NCBI GenBank assembly: GCA_900550315.1
Contig: URRK01000009.1
Location: 1 to 18,729, forward strand
Origin: an uncultured Oscillospiraceae bacterium
GTDB lineage: Bacteria > Bacillota > Clostridia > Oscillospirales > Acutalibacteraceae
Length of the DNA stretch: 18,729 bases
Direction: 5' to 3'
How positions within the stretch are numbered: position 1 is the first letter of the stretch; the number at the start of each line of letters is the position of its first letter. The position numbers and the translations under genes are program-made. Positions 1 to 7,711 of the stretch are shown one piece after another. Under the pieces are notes generated by a model. It had not been told where the DNA came from. It saw only the letters and a list, made by a program, of their open reading frames with translations, and did not search any database.

Positions 1-268
1 CAGCGACCGACACGGCGGTCAGCGCCTCCATTTCCACGCCCGTTTCACCCTTGCAGCGAACCTCGGAGAAAATATGCAGCGCAGCTTCTTCCAGCTCGAA
101 ATGAATGTCCACGCCGGTGAGCAGGATGTTGCCGGTTTGGGCGTTGGCAAAAACTTCGCCGCGGCAGGTGTAGGTGTAAGCATCTTGAAATCCGCCCGAA
201 AGAATAATAAAAATTGCGGCGCGAAAGCTATCGGACATTTGCCCGTGAAACGGCTTAACAGCCCTCAT
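1..268 (-). pseudogene. DUF1275 (YoaK-like) N-terminus joined in frame to a MoaC segment; open at left edge
   Basis: The ATG at 268 opens a frame that runs uninterrupted off the left edge (89 codons). Residues 1-48 look like the start of a DUF1275/YoaK membrane protein: a hydrophobic stretch, then GGFQDAYTY and the family hallmark [10 protein letters not shown]. From about residue 49 the protein becomes MoaC (cyclic pyranopterin monophosphate synthase, molybdenum cofactor pathway): [11 protein letters not shown] followed by the hallmark [19 protein letters not shown]1275 proteins do not contain this segment, and MoaC does not begin this way. The join is near 113-124, where both families can supply Leu-Leu, so a short shared CTGCTC-like stretch may have mediated it. 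The start overlaps the stop of the upstream 91-residue gene, so the DUF1275 start itself looks genuine. Either a real illegitimate recombination or a chimeric read or contig end explains it. The two family identities are fairly sure; the biological reality of the fusion is not. Confidence 0.65.
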
Positions 269-530
269 GCTGCCGCCCCTTTTCCGGGAAGGTAAAAACA
301 AAGGCCGTGTAAGCCAAAATAAAACCAACCGCAAATAAAATAGCTACAAAGTTGTTTTTGCAAAAAAGGCATTTGGCCGCAATACCAAACACAAAGCCGG
401 CGGCAAATGTTCCCGAAAGCAAGCGGTAATTTTTGCGTTTTTCGGCCGGCATTTTAATTAATTGAACCACCAATACAATCATGGCGGCGTCCAACATCAC
501 ACTCATAAGCACTTCAAATAAAAGCTCCAT
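255..530 (-). CDS. Small three-helix membrane protein, unknown function
   Basis: A 91-residue protein with three hydrophobic segments (about residues 3-25, 38-57 and 60-80), a basic loop [11 protein letters not shown] between the first two and a basic C-terminus. The pattern suggests a small integral membrane protein. I do not recognise the family. Its stop codon lies inside the start of the DUF1275-like gene (14-base overlap), which points to translational coupling and a two-gene unit. Both products would be membrane proteins. No strong ribosome binding site is visible before the ATG at 530, and no clear promoter on this strand. Real coding is supported by the overlap and the membrane-helix pattern rather than by homology. 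Confidence 0.55.
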   Translation of the reverse strand: MELLFEVLMSVMLDAAMIVLVVQLIKMPAEKRKNYRLLSGTFAAGFVFGIAAKCLFCKNNFVAILFAVGFILAYTAFVFTFPEKGRQHEGC

Positions 531-570
531 TTTTAAACCCTACTTTCAACCCTTTAAGTATTGGCTTTCC

Positions 571-599
571 TTGACTTTTACGGTCGTGTATATTATAAT
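571..599 (+). promoter_or_regulatory. SigA-type promoter TTGACT-17-TATAAT
   Basis: TTGACT at 571-576 and TATAAT at 594-599 are separated by exactly 17 bases, one mismatch from consensus. It points right, toward the 13-codon ORF at 675 and the HsdR fragment. It is divergent from the membrane-protein pair on the minus strand. Confidence 0.65.
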
Positions 600-620
600 A
601 CGGAAAGTTCTATATGTAAA

Positions 621-635
621 ATGTATATTATACAT
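621..635. promoter_or_regulatory. Perfect 7+1+7 palindrome, operator-like
   Basis: ATGTATA-T-TATACAT is a perfect inverted repeat starting about 15 bases after the predicted transcription start of the 571-599 promoter. Its position suits a repressor operator, and the XRE regulator at 2221-3030 is one candidate binder. That link is speculation: the regulator's own promoter shows no copy of this palindrome. Confidence 0.35.
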
Positions 636-674
636 AGTTAATATGTTAAAATAACATGGTTAAGGAGACCAGCT

Positions 675-716
675 ATGAAAAGTCAAGAGAAAAATAAGAC
701 TAAACAAGACGAGTAG
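675..716 (+). CDS. 13-residue ORF with a good RBS; leader peptide or truncated gene start
   Basis: AAGGAGA (663-669) lies at good spacing before ATG 675, and the frame ends at TAG 714-716 after MKSQEKNKTKQDE. The product is highly charged and lysine-rich. It sits directly downstream of a strong promoter, so it is probably transcribed and translated. It could be a leader peptide or the surviving first codons of a gene whose remainder was lost. A second Shine-Dalgarno-like AGGAGGGTG follows at about 740 but leads only to short blocked frames, which fits decay. I do not recognise the peptide. Confidence 0.35.
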   Translation: MKSQEKNKTKQDE

Positions 717-795
717 AATCAAACAGAACATTGTGCTTTAGGAGGGTGAAAATAACGCGAACAAGTTTATGAGCGACATGACCTAAAACACCGAA

Positions 796-1878
796 ATGAC
801 TGAGACCTTGAGAAAGTTTCAGTTGGTAATAATTGAAAAAGGTATCGTTTATGATGACTTATCCGATGAAAACAAAAAGGAGTATGAAGCCACTTTTGCC
901 CGTGATGGCGAGTTACCCGATAAAATCGGTTCTTCTGCACTTAACGACTGGATTTTCAATGAGGATACCATTAAAGAAGTTCTGAACGTACTGATGACTA
1001 ACGGAATTAAAATTGATTACGGTCAGAAGATAGGCAAGACTATTATCTTTGCAAAAAATCATCGTCACGCCGAGAAAATTTTCGAAGTGTTCAATAAAGA
1101 ATATCGGCATCTCAATGGATTTGCAAAGGTGATTGATAACAAGATCAACTATGCTCAGAGTGCAATTGATGAATTTTCTGACCCCAAGAAGCTTCCGCAG
1201 ATTGCAATCTCGGTTGATATGCTGGATACCGGTATTGATGTGCCCGAATGTTTAAATCTTGTATTCTTTAAAAAGGTTATGAGTAAGGCGAAGTTCTGGC
1301 AGATGATAGGGCGCGGAACACGTCTTTGCCCCGGATTAATTAACGGCGAAGATAAGAAAATGTTTTACATCTTTGATTTCTGCGGTAACTTTGAATTTTT
1401 CCGTATGGGCGGTAAAGGAAGGTCTGCCAATCAAATTGCTTTGCAAGGTGCCATTTTCAACCTTAAAGCGCAGATGGCCTTTAAGCTTCAAGAATTAGCA
1501 TATCAAACTGAAGAGTTAATTGCTTTCCGTAAAGAACTTGTGGATGATATGGTACGCAAGGTGAAGGAGCTTAATAAGGAAAATTTCGCTGTTCGTCAAC
1601 ATCTTAAATACGTTGAATTATATGCAAATGTAGACAATTACACCGCCCTATCCTATGAGGATACATTAATTATTGCAGACGAACTTGCACCGCTTATTAT
1701 TCCTGATGAAGATGATCCTAAAGCCATGCGCTTCGATGCCTTGATGTATGGTATTGAACTTGCATACGATCATAGGACATATTTCCTCAGAAATAACGCT
1801 GAACATATATACCCATATTACCGACAATATGCAGCGCTCCGCCGCCGACAAAATCGAACGGGGTTTCGGCAGAAATGA
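796..1878 (+). pseudogene. Fragment of a type I restriction HsdR (EcoEI-type) subunit: helicase C-terminal part
   Basis: HsdR subunits are ATP-driven translocases of about 1000 residues with a nuclease, a DEAD-like helicase and a C-terminal domain. Only the second helicase lobe and part of the C-terminal domain remain. Visible motifs are GKTIIFAKNH at residues 80-89 (motif IV region), DTGIDVPE at 144-151 (motif V) and QMIGRGTR at 169-176 (motif VI). The nuclease domain and Walker motifs are absent. ATG 796 has no ribosome binding site, and the same frame is blocked by TAA 784-786 just upstream. HsdR similarity fades after MYGIELAY (about 1744-1767). The last 35 or so codons are integrase DNA read in the wrong frame, so the natural C-terminus is missing too. 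No hsdM or hsdS is nearby. I judge it a non-functional remnant truncated at both ends. Confidence 0.75.
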
Positions 1879-2155
1879 GGGCACTTTGGGTGGGGACGGA
1901 CAAACACCCGACAGAGCACCGGAAACGCCCGTAAGAGCAAAATTTGAACCGAAGCAGCCGAAAATACGCCGCCCCGGAACGGGGTTTCTGTTTCAAATCA
2001 GCCCTAAGAAATGGGAAGGCAGCTATTCGCCGAAATTGCCAAACGGCAAACGCAAAAAGTTTAATATCTACGCCGACACAAGAGAAGAATGCGAAGAAAA
2101 GCTCGCGGAAATGATTACAGAGGTCAAGGCGGAAAAAGACAAAATGACAGGGTGA
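1766..2155 (+). pseudogene. C-terminal fragment of a tyrosine recombinase (integrase) with an added AP2-like tail
   Basis: The frame beginning at about 1766 reads TIIGHISSEITLNIYTHITD, the end of the catalytic domain of Tn916/phage-type integrases. It contains the GH box and the tyrosine nucleophile of the NIYTH motif. The catalytic Arg-Lys-His-x-x-Arg part and the N-terminal domains are missing, so the protein cannot recombine DNA. Downstream, after a Pro/Gly-rich linker, lies a module with GTGFLFQI, WEGSYSP and TREECEEKLAEMI. This resembles the small AP2-like DNA-binding module carried by some clostridial element integrases. The natural stop is at 2153-2155. The fragment overlaps the end of the HsdR-frame ORF because the two gene pieces were joined out of frame. 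It marks the patch as a former mobile element. Confidence 0.7.
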
Positions 2156-2175
2156 CCGAAAAAGTCACCCTGTCA
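2145..2175. terminator. 12-bp perfect hairpin between integrase fragment and XRE gene
   Basis: TGACAGGGTGAC (2145-2156) pairs perfectly with GTCACCCTGTCA (2164-2175) across a 7-base loop. The left arm covers the integrase stop codon. On the minus strand the stem is followed by a T-rich tract (ATTTTGTCTTTTTCC), so it fits best as the terminator of the XRE gene. On the plus strand only a short AAAATTT follows. Confidence 0.55.
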
Positions 2176-2220
2176 AAATTTGAGATGCAGTAGACAAAGA
2201 ATAGCGGTTGCCGTAATATG

Positions 2221-3030
2221 CTATGATAGTTTTAATGGAAAATCACCGAATCCCATGCAACAAGAGATGCCGTTCAATGAGATTTTTTGCATTTCCATGG
2301 TAGCAAGTAGAACGCACAGGCAAGTGTGATACATACTGTTGATTTCATAGGTTTTTCCGAGTGATTTGTGCTTGGATTCTTTTTCGATGACAAGAGAGTT
2401 TTGAATCAGTTTGTCCAGTGCAGCACGCAAAGTAATATCGTCAAAATTCAGTTTTTCTTGAAGCTCATCGTAGCTAATATCACTCATGGAGATGATAGCC
2501 ATAGCGGTAAGCAGCGCACTTTTATCTGACAATGCACCGAATATTACAGATGAAAATACTGCAGTTTCCGGTGTAATGTCCTCAAAAAAGCGTCTTGTTA
2601 TGATAGCTCCGTAGCCTTTTCCGCTGAGAAGCGAGACGCCGTTTTCGTCCGTTATGTGAGTCGGCTCATCGTACATCAGCTCTTTTCCACGCAGGTTTCC
2701 ATGTGAAATTCCATGATGAGCAGAGGCAAATATTTTGAGCGCTTCTTCATAGGAATCTTTGCTCATCTGCGGAAAGGACGAAACCTTCGTCCGTATTTTA
2801 TCATAGATGTCATCGTAGGTGTAATCTTTTCCGTAAAATAGGTAGTCCACGCTTACATGAAAATAATTGGCAATCAGCGGCAGTGTCATGGTATCGGGCT
2901 GACAGGTATTCGTTTCCCACTTTGATACCGCTTGCGACGATACATTGAGGGCTGTGGCAAGCTGTTCCTGAGTGACTCCTGCTGTCTTTCTCAAATCGGT
3001 AATGTTTTTGGATATGTTTATGCTGTTCAT
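2221..3030 (-). CDS. XRE-family helix-turn-helix transcriptional regulator
   Basis: A 269-residue protein. Residues 9-63 form a Cro/CI-type helix-turn-helix, with VTQEQLATALNVSSQAVSKW as helices 2-3 and PLIANYFHVSVDYLFYG closing the domain. The rest (70-269) has no motif I can name with certainty. About residues 195-235 (SYDELQEKLNFDDITLRAAL, then an ESKHKSLGKTYEI stretch) have the look of a winged-helix module, and the C-terminus carries a Cys pair (SCCMGFGD). A strong RBS (CGGAGGA) precedes ATG 3030, and a good promoter lies upstream, so it appears intact and expressed. Such regulators are common on clostridial mobile elements and in the core genome. Its place between an integrase remnant and a tRNA suggests it came with the element. 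Target and signal are unknown. Confidence 0.85.
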   Translation of the reverse strand: MNSINISKNITDLRKTAGVTQEQLATALNVSSQAVSKWETNTCQPDTMTLPLIANYFHVSVDYLFYGKDYTYDDIYDKIRTKVSSFPQMSKDSYEEALKIFASAHHGISHGNLRGKELMYDEPTHITDENGVSLLSGKGYGAIITRRFFEDITPETAVFSSVIFGALSDKSALLTAMAIISMSDISYDELQEKLNFDDITLRAALDKLIQNSLVIEKESKHKSLGKTYEINSMYHTCLCVLLATMEMQKISLNGISCCMGFGDFPLKLS

Positions 3031-3077
3031 ATGAATCCTCCGAGTTTATTTCCGTGTGCACATCGGATTGTACTTAA

Positions 3078-3105
3078 ATTATATCACATCTTCAAAACAA
3101 ATCAA
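3078..3105 (-). promoter_or_regulatory. SigA-type promoter of the XRE gene
   Basis: On the minus strand TTGATT (3105-3100) and TATAAT (3083-3078) are 16 bases apart, about 50 bases before the start codon at 3030. Confidence 0.6.
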
Positions 3106-3122
3106 CAACGCAAAACGGCAGG

Positions 3123-3173
3123 TTTGAAACCGTTGGTTGAGTGGAAAACATATTTCCGCTTGTGGGTTTCAAA
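3123..3173. repeat. Nested inverted repeat
   Basis: TTTGAAACC (3123-3131) is the exact inverse of GGTTTCAAA (3165-3173). Inside it lies a second hairpin, GGAAA (3143-3147) with TTTCC (3153-3157), extendable by a wobble pair. There is no T-run, so it is not a normal terminator. It sits between the XRE promoter and the tRNA terminator and could be a recombinase arm site or an old element end. An ORF crossing it on the plus strand has no RBS and no recognisable product. Confidence 0.4.
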
Positions 3174-3244
3174 AGATGCAACAAAACTTGTGCTTTTAAA
3201 CACTGAAAATTTGCCGATGTGGCGGCGAAACGCCTAAATAAACA

Positions 3245-3286
3245 TAAAAAATGACCGAAAGTGGAGAATAAACTCTGCTTTCGGTC
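3245..3286 (-). terminator. Rho-independent terminator of the tRNA-Pro transcript
   Basis: On the minus strand GACCGAAAG (3286-3278) pairs with CTTTCGGTC (3261-3253), with a further GAG/CTC inside. ATTTTTTATG follows. It begins 8 bases after the tRNA CCA end. Confidence 0.8.
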
Positions 3287-3293
3287 AAAATTT

Positions 3294-3369
3294 TGGTCCG
3301 AGTGACAGGGATCGAACCTGCGGCCTGATGGTCCCAAACCACCCGCGCTCCCAGCTGCGCCACACCCGG
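3294..3369 (-). tRNA. tRNA-Pro (anticodon TGG)
   Basis: A full cloverleaf with encoded CCA. The acceptor stem CCGGGTG pairs with CACTCGG (one G-T pair). The anticodon stem is GGTGG/CCATC with loop TTTGGGA (anticodon TGG, reading CCN proline codons). The T arm is GCAGG-TTCGATC-CCTGT, followed by discriminator A and CCA. The C1-G72 pair is typical of bacterial tRNA-Pro. The gene is terminated by the hairpin just downstream. Its 5' half (3332-3368) is duplicated upstream at 3526-3562, and no strong promoter is visible immediately upstream. Expression may therefore depend on the promoter behind the truncated copy. Confidence 0.93.
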
Positions 3370-3525
3370 ATTTATTTAATTTTTTGTGATTTCAGTATCT
3401 GTGGGATACTATGTGGTCGTTGCCTTATTGTAACACATTTCAGCGAAAAAATAAAGAGCTGAAACCGCCGTGTGTAAGGCTTTGTTGAGGATTTGCGGAA
3501 AAGTCATAAATGCGTCTGCATACGC
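3370..3525. other. Spacer between the two tRNA-Pro copies; no gene
   Basis: These 156 bases separate the intact tRNA from the truncated copy. No ORF or recognised RNA is visible. On the minus strand there is a weak hairpin (TTCAGC/GCTGAA) around a T-rich loop and a TACAAT -10-like box without a convincing -35. It may be the residue of an excised or deleted element, or simply tandem-duplication filler. Confidence 0.5.
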
Positions 3526-3562
3526 TCCCAAACCACCCGCGCTCCCAGCTGCGCCACACCCG
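3526..3562 (-). pseudogene. Truncated tRNA-Pro: 37-base exact copy of the 5' half
   Basis: This stretch is identical to 3332-3368: acceptor 5' strand (lacking the first C), D arm and anticodon stem through the TTTGGGA loop. The match stops at the end of the anticodon loop and no 3' half follows. A direct repeat covering half of a tRNA and ending at the anticodon loop is a classic footprint of tyrosine-integrase attachment sites. A consensus promoter lies about 50 bases upstream, so this fragment may be the original 5' half and the intact gene the one rebuilt by the element. It should be transcribed ahead of the intact tRNA. Confidence 0.8.
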
Positions 3563-3612
3563 AAAAAATAGTTGCTTTGCCGCTGAAAGCAGCAGCCCTT
3601 ACAACGGCTAAT

Positions 3613-3641
3613 ATTATATCAAAAACCAACGCCGCTGTCAA
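3613..3641 (-). promoter_or_regulatory. Perfect consensus promoter facing the tRNA-Pro copies
   Basis: On the minus strand TTGACA (3641-3636), a 17-base spacer and TATAAT (3618-3613). This is the full SigA consensus, as expected for a stable-RNA gene. The predicted start near 3606 is about 44 bases before the truncated tRNA copy and about 237 before the intact tRNA. Confidence 0.85.
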
Positions 3642-3692
3642 GGGCTAAAAACAGGTTTTGTAAACACAGGCAAAATAAATTGCCGAAAGGGG

Positions 3693-3721
3693 TTGACAGA
3701 ACCAAAAAACCGTAGTATAAT
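3693..3721 (+). promoter_or_regulatory. Perfect consensus promoter of rpoBC
   Basis: TTGACA (3693-3698), 17 bases, TATAAT (3716-3721). It is divergent from the tRNA promoter with about 50 bases between the two -35 boxes. In most bacteria rpoB is also read from the upstream rplKAJL genes; here those genes are not adjacent, so this promoter must carry the operon. Confidence 0.88.
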
Positions 3722-3727
3722 GATAAA

Positions 3728-3880
3728 CTGTCTAATGATGGAGTATTATCCCCATATTGTACCAATATGGCGGGTAGGGTGGCTATTGCTGTTTTTTTTA
3801 AGGTCGATTTTATTCGGCTTTGGGTTGGCCGTAGCACAACCGCCGCCGTCATGTAAATATATAAGGAGTGATTAAAGCTT
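3728..3880 (+). promoter_or_regulatory. rpoB 5' leader with a small hairpin and a T8 run
   Basis: About 150 untranslated bases. CCATATTG (3752-3759) and CAATATGG (3763-3770) form an 8-bp hairpin with a 3-base loop, and a T8 run stands at 3792-3799. They are 20 bases apart, so this is not a canonical terminator. A 46-codon frame (3735-3875, one hydrophobic segment) fills the leader and ends five bases before rpoB, but its ATG is almost at the predicted transcript 5' end with no RBS. AAGGAG at 3863-3868 is the rpoB RBS, with a rather long 12-base spacing. Confidence 0.45.
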
Positions 3881-6800
3881 ATGGCGCCGAAAAAAGTAAT
3901 GCTGGGCAAAAATGAGCGTATGAGTTTTTCCAAGATCAATGAGGTTATTAATATGCCGAACCTGATTGAAATTCAAAAAAACTCTTACCAATGGTTTGTA
4001 AAAGAGGGGCTCAAGCAGGTTTTTTCGGAAATGTCGTCCATTACCGACTTTTCCGGGAATTTGCAGCTGGATTTTATTGATTACAGGTTAGAGGACACTC
4101 CTAAATACAGCGTAACGGAATGTAAAGCACGCGACACTACCTATGCCGCGCCGCTGCGCGTAATTGCACGCCTTTATAATAAAGAAACGGGCGAAATTAA
4201 AGAAAACGAAGTTTTTATGTGCGAATTTCCGCTGATGACCGATGCGGGCACCTTTGTAATTAACGGTGCGGAGCGCGCTATTGTTTCGCAGCTGGTGCGT
4301 TCGCCCGGCGCCTACTTTGGCGTAGAGGAACGCAACGGTAAGGAGTTTTTTACTTCTACCATTATTCCAAACCGCGGCGCGTGGCTGGAATACGAAACCG
4401 ATATGCATGATGTTGATGTAATTCATGTTCGGATTGATAAAAACCGCCGTTTTCCGCTGGCAACCTTTATTCGCTCTTTAGGGGCATACACCGATTTTCC
4501 ACTTTCCACCAATGAGGATATTTTAGCTGTTTTGGGCGAGGACGACCGTCTTTACGCTACGCTGGAAAAAGACCCTTCGGTAAATACTGATTCTGCTTTA
4601 ATAGAGGTTTACAAAAAGCTGCGCCCCGGCGAGCCCGCCACCATTGAAGGCTCCCGCCAGCATGTACAGCAGCTGTTGTTCGACCCGCGCCGCTACGATA
4701 TTTCCCGCGTGGGGCGTTACAAGTACAACAAAAAGCTCTCCTTAGCGCCGCGTATTGAGGGCCGCAAGCTGGGCGAGCCGGCCGCCGACCCCCGCACCGG
4801 CGAGGTGCTGTTTGAGGCCGGCACGCTGCTCTCTCGCAAAGACGCGCAATTGCTGCAGCAAAAGGGTGTTCGCAGCGTAGTGCTGGATCTAACCGACTTA
4901 GAGGGCAACAGCCACACCTTTAAGGTGCTTTCTAACGGCATGGTAAATCTGAAAGACTTTGTTAGCCCCGCCGTTTACGAAAAGGCTTACGCCGAGGGGC
5001 TGAACGAGCAGGTTAGCTTTAGCCTGCTTTGTACCCTGTTAGACAGCTGCGAAAATGACGACGATTTGCTGGAGGCGTTGCTGAATAACGCTGACAGCCT
5101 TATTCCCAAAAGCATTTGTGTAGACGATATTTTGGCAACCGTAAACTACTTTATGGGTCTACCGCACGATATTGGCTGCACCGACGATATTGACCACTTG
5201 GGCAACCGCCGTATTCGCTCGGTTGGTGAGCTGCTGCAAAACCAGTTCCGCATTGGTATTGCCCGTATGGAGCGCAGCATTCGCGAAAAAATGACCATTC
5301 AGGCGCAGGAGCCGGATTCGGTAACGCCGCTGACCTTAATTAACGGCCGGCCGGTAAGTGCCGCAATTAAAGAATTCTTTGGTTCTTCGCCGCTTTCCCA
5401 GTTTATGGACCAAACCAACCCGCTTTCCGAGCTAACGCACAAGCGCCGTTTGTCGGCCTTGGGTCCGGGCGGTCTTTCGCGCGATCGCGCCAGCTTTGAG
5501 GTGCGCGACGTACACTACAGTCACTACGGCCGCATGTGCCCGATTGAAACCCCGGAAGGCCCGAATATTGGCCTGATCTCGTACCTTGCTACTTTTGCAA
5601 AAATTAACGAGTACGGGTTTATTGAAGCGCCGTTCCGCAAGGTAGATAAAGCCACCGGCCGCGTACTGGATGAGGTTTATTACCTAACCGCCGATGAAGA
5701 GGACGAATACATTGTAGCCCAGGCGAACGAGCCGCTGAATGAGGACGGCACCTTCAAAAACGCCAAGGTCAACGCCCGTTTCCGCGACCGGTTTATGGAA
5801 GTGGAGCGTGAGCGCACCGATTTTATGGATGTTTCCCCGAAAATGGTTGTTTCGGTTGCAACGGCAATGATCCCGTTTTTGGAAAACGATGATACCAACC
5901 GCGCCCTAATGGGTTCAAATATGCAAAAGCAGGCGGTTCCGCTGCTTAAAACCGAAAATCCGTACGTTGGCACTGGCATGGAGTACAAGGCCGCCATTGA
6001 CTCGGGTGTTGTAGTGTTGGCCGAGCAGGCCGGCGTTGTAACCCGTGTAAGCGCCGATAAAATTACCATAAAGCAGGATGACGGCATCACCAAAACTTAC
6101 GAGCTGATTAAGTTTTTACGTTCTAACCACGGCACCTGCATTAACCAGCGCCCCATTGTGGACGAGGGCCAACGCGTTGAAAAAGGCGAAGTGATTGCCG
6201 ACGGGCCGGCCACCTCTAACGGTGAAATCAGCTTGGGCCGTAACGCTTTAATTGGCTTTATGACCTGGGAGGGCTATAATTACGAGGACGCTGTTTTAAT
6301 TAACGAGCGCCTGGTTCGGGATGATGTTTACACCTCGATCCACATTGAGGAGTTTGATATTGAAGCGCGCGACACCAAGCTGGGGCCGGAGGAAATTACC
6401 CGTGATATTCCCAATGTTGGCGAGGACGCTTTAAAAGACTTGGACGAACGCGGCATTATTCGCATTGGCGCCGAGGTTCGCTCGGGCGACATTTTGGTTG
6501 GTAAGGTTACCCCCAAGGGCGAAACGGAGCTGACCGCAGAGGAGCGCTTGCTGCGTGCCATTTTTGGCGAAAAGGCCCGCGAGGTAAGAGATACCTCGCT
6601 GCGCGTGCCGCACGGCGAATACGGCACGGTTGTAGATGTTAAAGTATTCTCCCGCGAGAATGCCTCGGAGCTTAGCCCGGGCGTTAATTTGGTAGTTCGC
6701 TGCTACATTGCGCAAAAGCGTAAGATTTCGGTGGGCGATAAAATGGCCGGCCGCCACGGTAACAAGGGCGTTGTTTCCCGTATTCTGCCCAGTGAAGATA

Positions 6801-7693
6801 TGCCGTTTTTAAAGGACGGTACCCCGCTGGATATTGTATTAAACCCGCTGGGCGTTCCGTCCCGTATGAATATTGGTCAGGTGTTGGAGGTGCATTTGGG
6901 CTACGCCGCCGCCGCTTTGGGCTGGAAGGTTTGCACCCCGGTATTTGACGGCGCGCACGAGTCGGATATTACCGAGTGCTTCCGCCTGGCGAACTGTATT
7001 CACGACGAATATGTAGACCGTGCCGATATGCCGCTGGATAGCGGCTACCAGGCCGACCCCGCTAAAATTGACGGCAAATTTACCCTTTACGACGGCCGTA
7101 CCGGCGAAAAGTTTGATAACCCCGTTACGGTAGGCTATATGTACTACCTAAAGCTGCACCATTTGGTAGACGATAAGATCCACGCCCGTTCTACCGGTCC
7201 GTACAGTTTAGTTACGCAGCAGCCGCTTGGCGGTAAAGCCCAGTTTGGCGGCCAGCGCTTCGGCGAAATGGAAGTTTGGGCCTTAGAGGCCTACGGCGCC
7301 GCGTACACCCTGCAGGAAATTTTAACCGTTAAGTCGGACGATGTGGTAGGCCGTGTAAAAACCTACGAGGCCATTGTTAAGGGCGAGAATGTTCCCGAAC
7401 CGGGCGTTCCGGAATCCTTTAAGGTGTTAATTAAAGAACTGCAGTCTTTGGCCTTAGACGTTAAAGTGCTGGACAAGGACGAAAACGAAATTGACCTGAA
7501 GCAAACCTTTGAAGAGGACGAAATTGATTTTTCACCCTCGGCCCGCCGGCAGGATAACCATTTTGACGAGCAGGTAGTAGCAGAGGAAAACAGCTTTGAC
7601 GGTTACGCCCTGCAGGACGAAAACGGTGAGGACATTATTACCGAAGCCGAGGACGACGCCGACGATGTTGTTTTAGATGACGAAGAATTATAA
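3881..7693 (+). CDS. rpoB: DNA-directed RNA polymerase subunit beta
   Basis: The beta subunit forms one half of the RNA polymerase active-site cleft and binds rifampicin. The 1270-residue product starts at ATG 3881 and shows the expected order of beta lobes, fork loop, flap and clamp segments. The rifampicin region is at residues 500-531 ([18 protein letters not shown] and onward). Asp510, His520 and Ser525 correspond to E. coli D516, H526 and S531, all wild type, so rifampicin sensitivity is predicted. [15 protein letters not shown] is the conserved active-site segment. The last 62 residues (1209-1270) are a low-complexity tail, roughly two-fifths Asp/Glu, which makes the protein somewhat longer than the common Firmicute form of about 1180. 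rpoC follows after 18 bases, so they form an operon. Confidence 0.98.
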   Translation: MAPKKVMLGKNERMSFSKINEVINMPNLIEIQKNSYQWFVKEGLKQVFSEMSSITDFSGNLQLDFIDYRLEDTPKYSVTECKARDTTYAAPLRVIARLYNKETGEIKENEVFMCEFPLMTDAGTFVINGAERAIVSQLVRSPGAYFGVEERNGKEFFTSTIIPNRGAWLEYETDMHDVDVIHVRIDKNRRFPLATFIRSLGAYTDFPLSTNEDILAVLGEDDRLYATLEKDPSVNTDSALIEVYKKLRPGEPATIEGSRQHVQQLLFDPRRYDISRVGRYKYNKKLSLAPRIEGRKLGEPAADPRTGEVLFEAGTLLSRKDAQLLQQKGVRSVVLDLTDLEGNSHTFKVLSNGMVNLKDFVSPAVYEKAYAEGLNEQVSFSLLCTLLDSCENDDDLLEALLNNADSLIPKSICVDDILATVNYFMGLPHDIGCTDDIDHLGNRRIRSVGELLQNQFRIGIARMERSIREKMTIQAQEPDSVTPLTLINGRPVSAAIKEFFGSSPLSQFMDQTNPLSELTHKRRLSALGPGGLSRDRASFEVRDVHYSHYGRMCPIETPEGPNIGLISYLATFAKINEYGFIEAPFRKVDKATGRVLDEVYYLTADEEDEYIVAQANEPLNEDGTFKNAKVNARFRDRFMEVERERTDFMDVSPKMVVSVATAMIPFLENDDTNRALMGSNMQKQAVPLLKTENPYVGTGMEYKAAIDSGVVVLAEQAGVVTRVSADKITIKQDDGITKTYELIKFLRSNHGTCINQRPIVDEGQRVEKGEVIADGPATSNGEISLGRNALIGFMTWEGYNYEDAVLINERLVRDDVYTSIHIEEFDIEARDTKLGPEEITRDIPNVGEDALKDLDERGIIRIGAEVRSGDILVGKVTPKGETELTAEERLLRAIFGEKAREVRDTSLRVPHGEYGTVVDVKVFSRENASELSPGVNLVVRCYIAQKRKISVGDKMAGRHGNKGVVSRILPSEDMPFLKDGTPLDIVLNPLGVPSRMNIGQVLEVHLGYAAAALGWKVCTPVFDGAHESDITECFRLANCIHDEYVDRADMPLDSGYQADPAKIDGKFTLYDGRTGEKFDNPVTVGYMYYLKLHHLVDDKIHARSTGPYSLVTQQPLGGKAQFGGQRFGEMEVWALEAYGAAYTLQEILTVKSDDVVGRVKTYEAIVKGENVPEPGVPESFKVLIKELQSLALDVKVLDKDENEIDLKQTFEEDEIDFSPSARRQDNHFDEQVVAEENSFDGYALQDENGEDIITEAEDDADDVVLDDEEL

Positions 7694-7711
7694 TTCAGGA
7701 GGAAACCAAAC

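Noticed and set aside
796..1878. Active restriction or helicase defence system
   Set aside because: Only the second helicase lobe is present, with no nuclease domain, no Walker motifs, no RBS and no hsdM/hsdS nearby. It is a remnant.
2932..3237. 101-residue plus-strand frame across the XRE promoter
   Set aside because: It begins antisense within the XRE gene, has no RBS, and crosses a nested inverted repeat. No family recognised.
3735..3875. 46-codon frame in the rpoB leader with a hydrophobic stretch, possible leader peptide
   Set aside because: Its ATG is within about 10 bases of the predicted transcript start and has no RBS. Kept only as a note in the leader entry.
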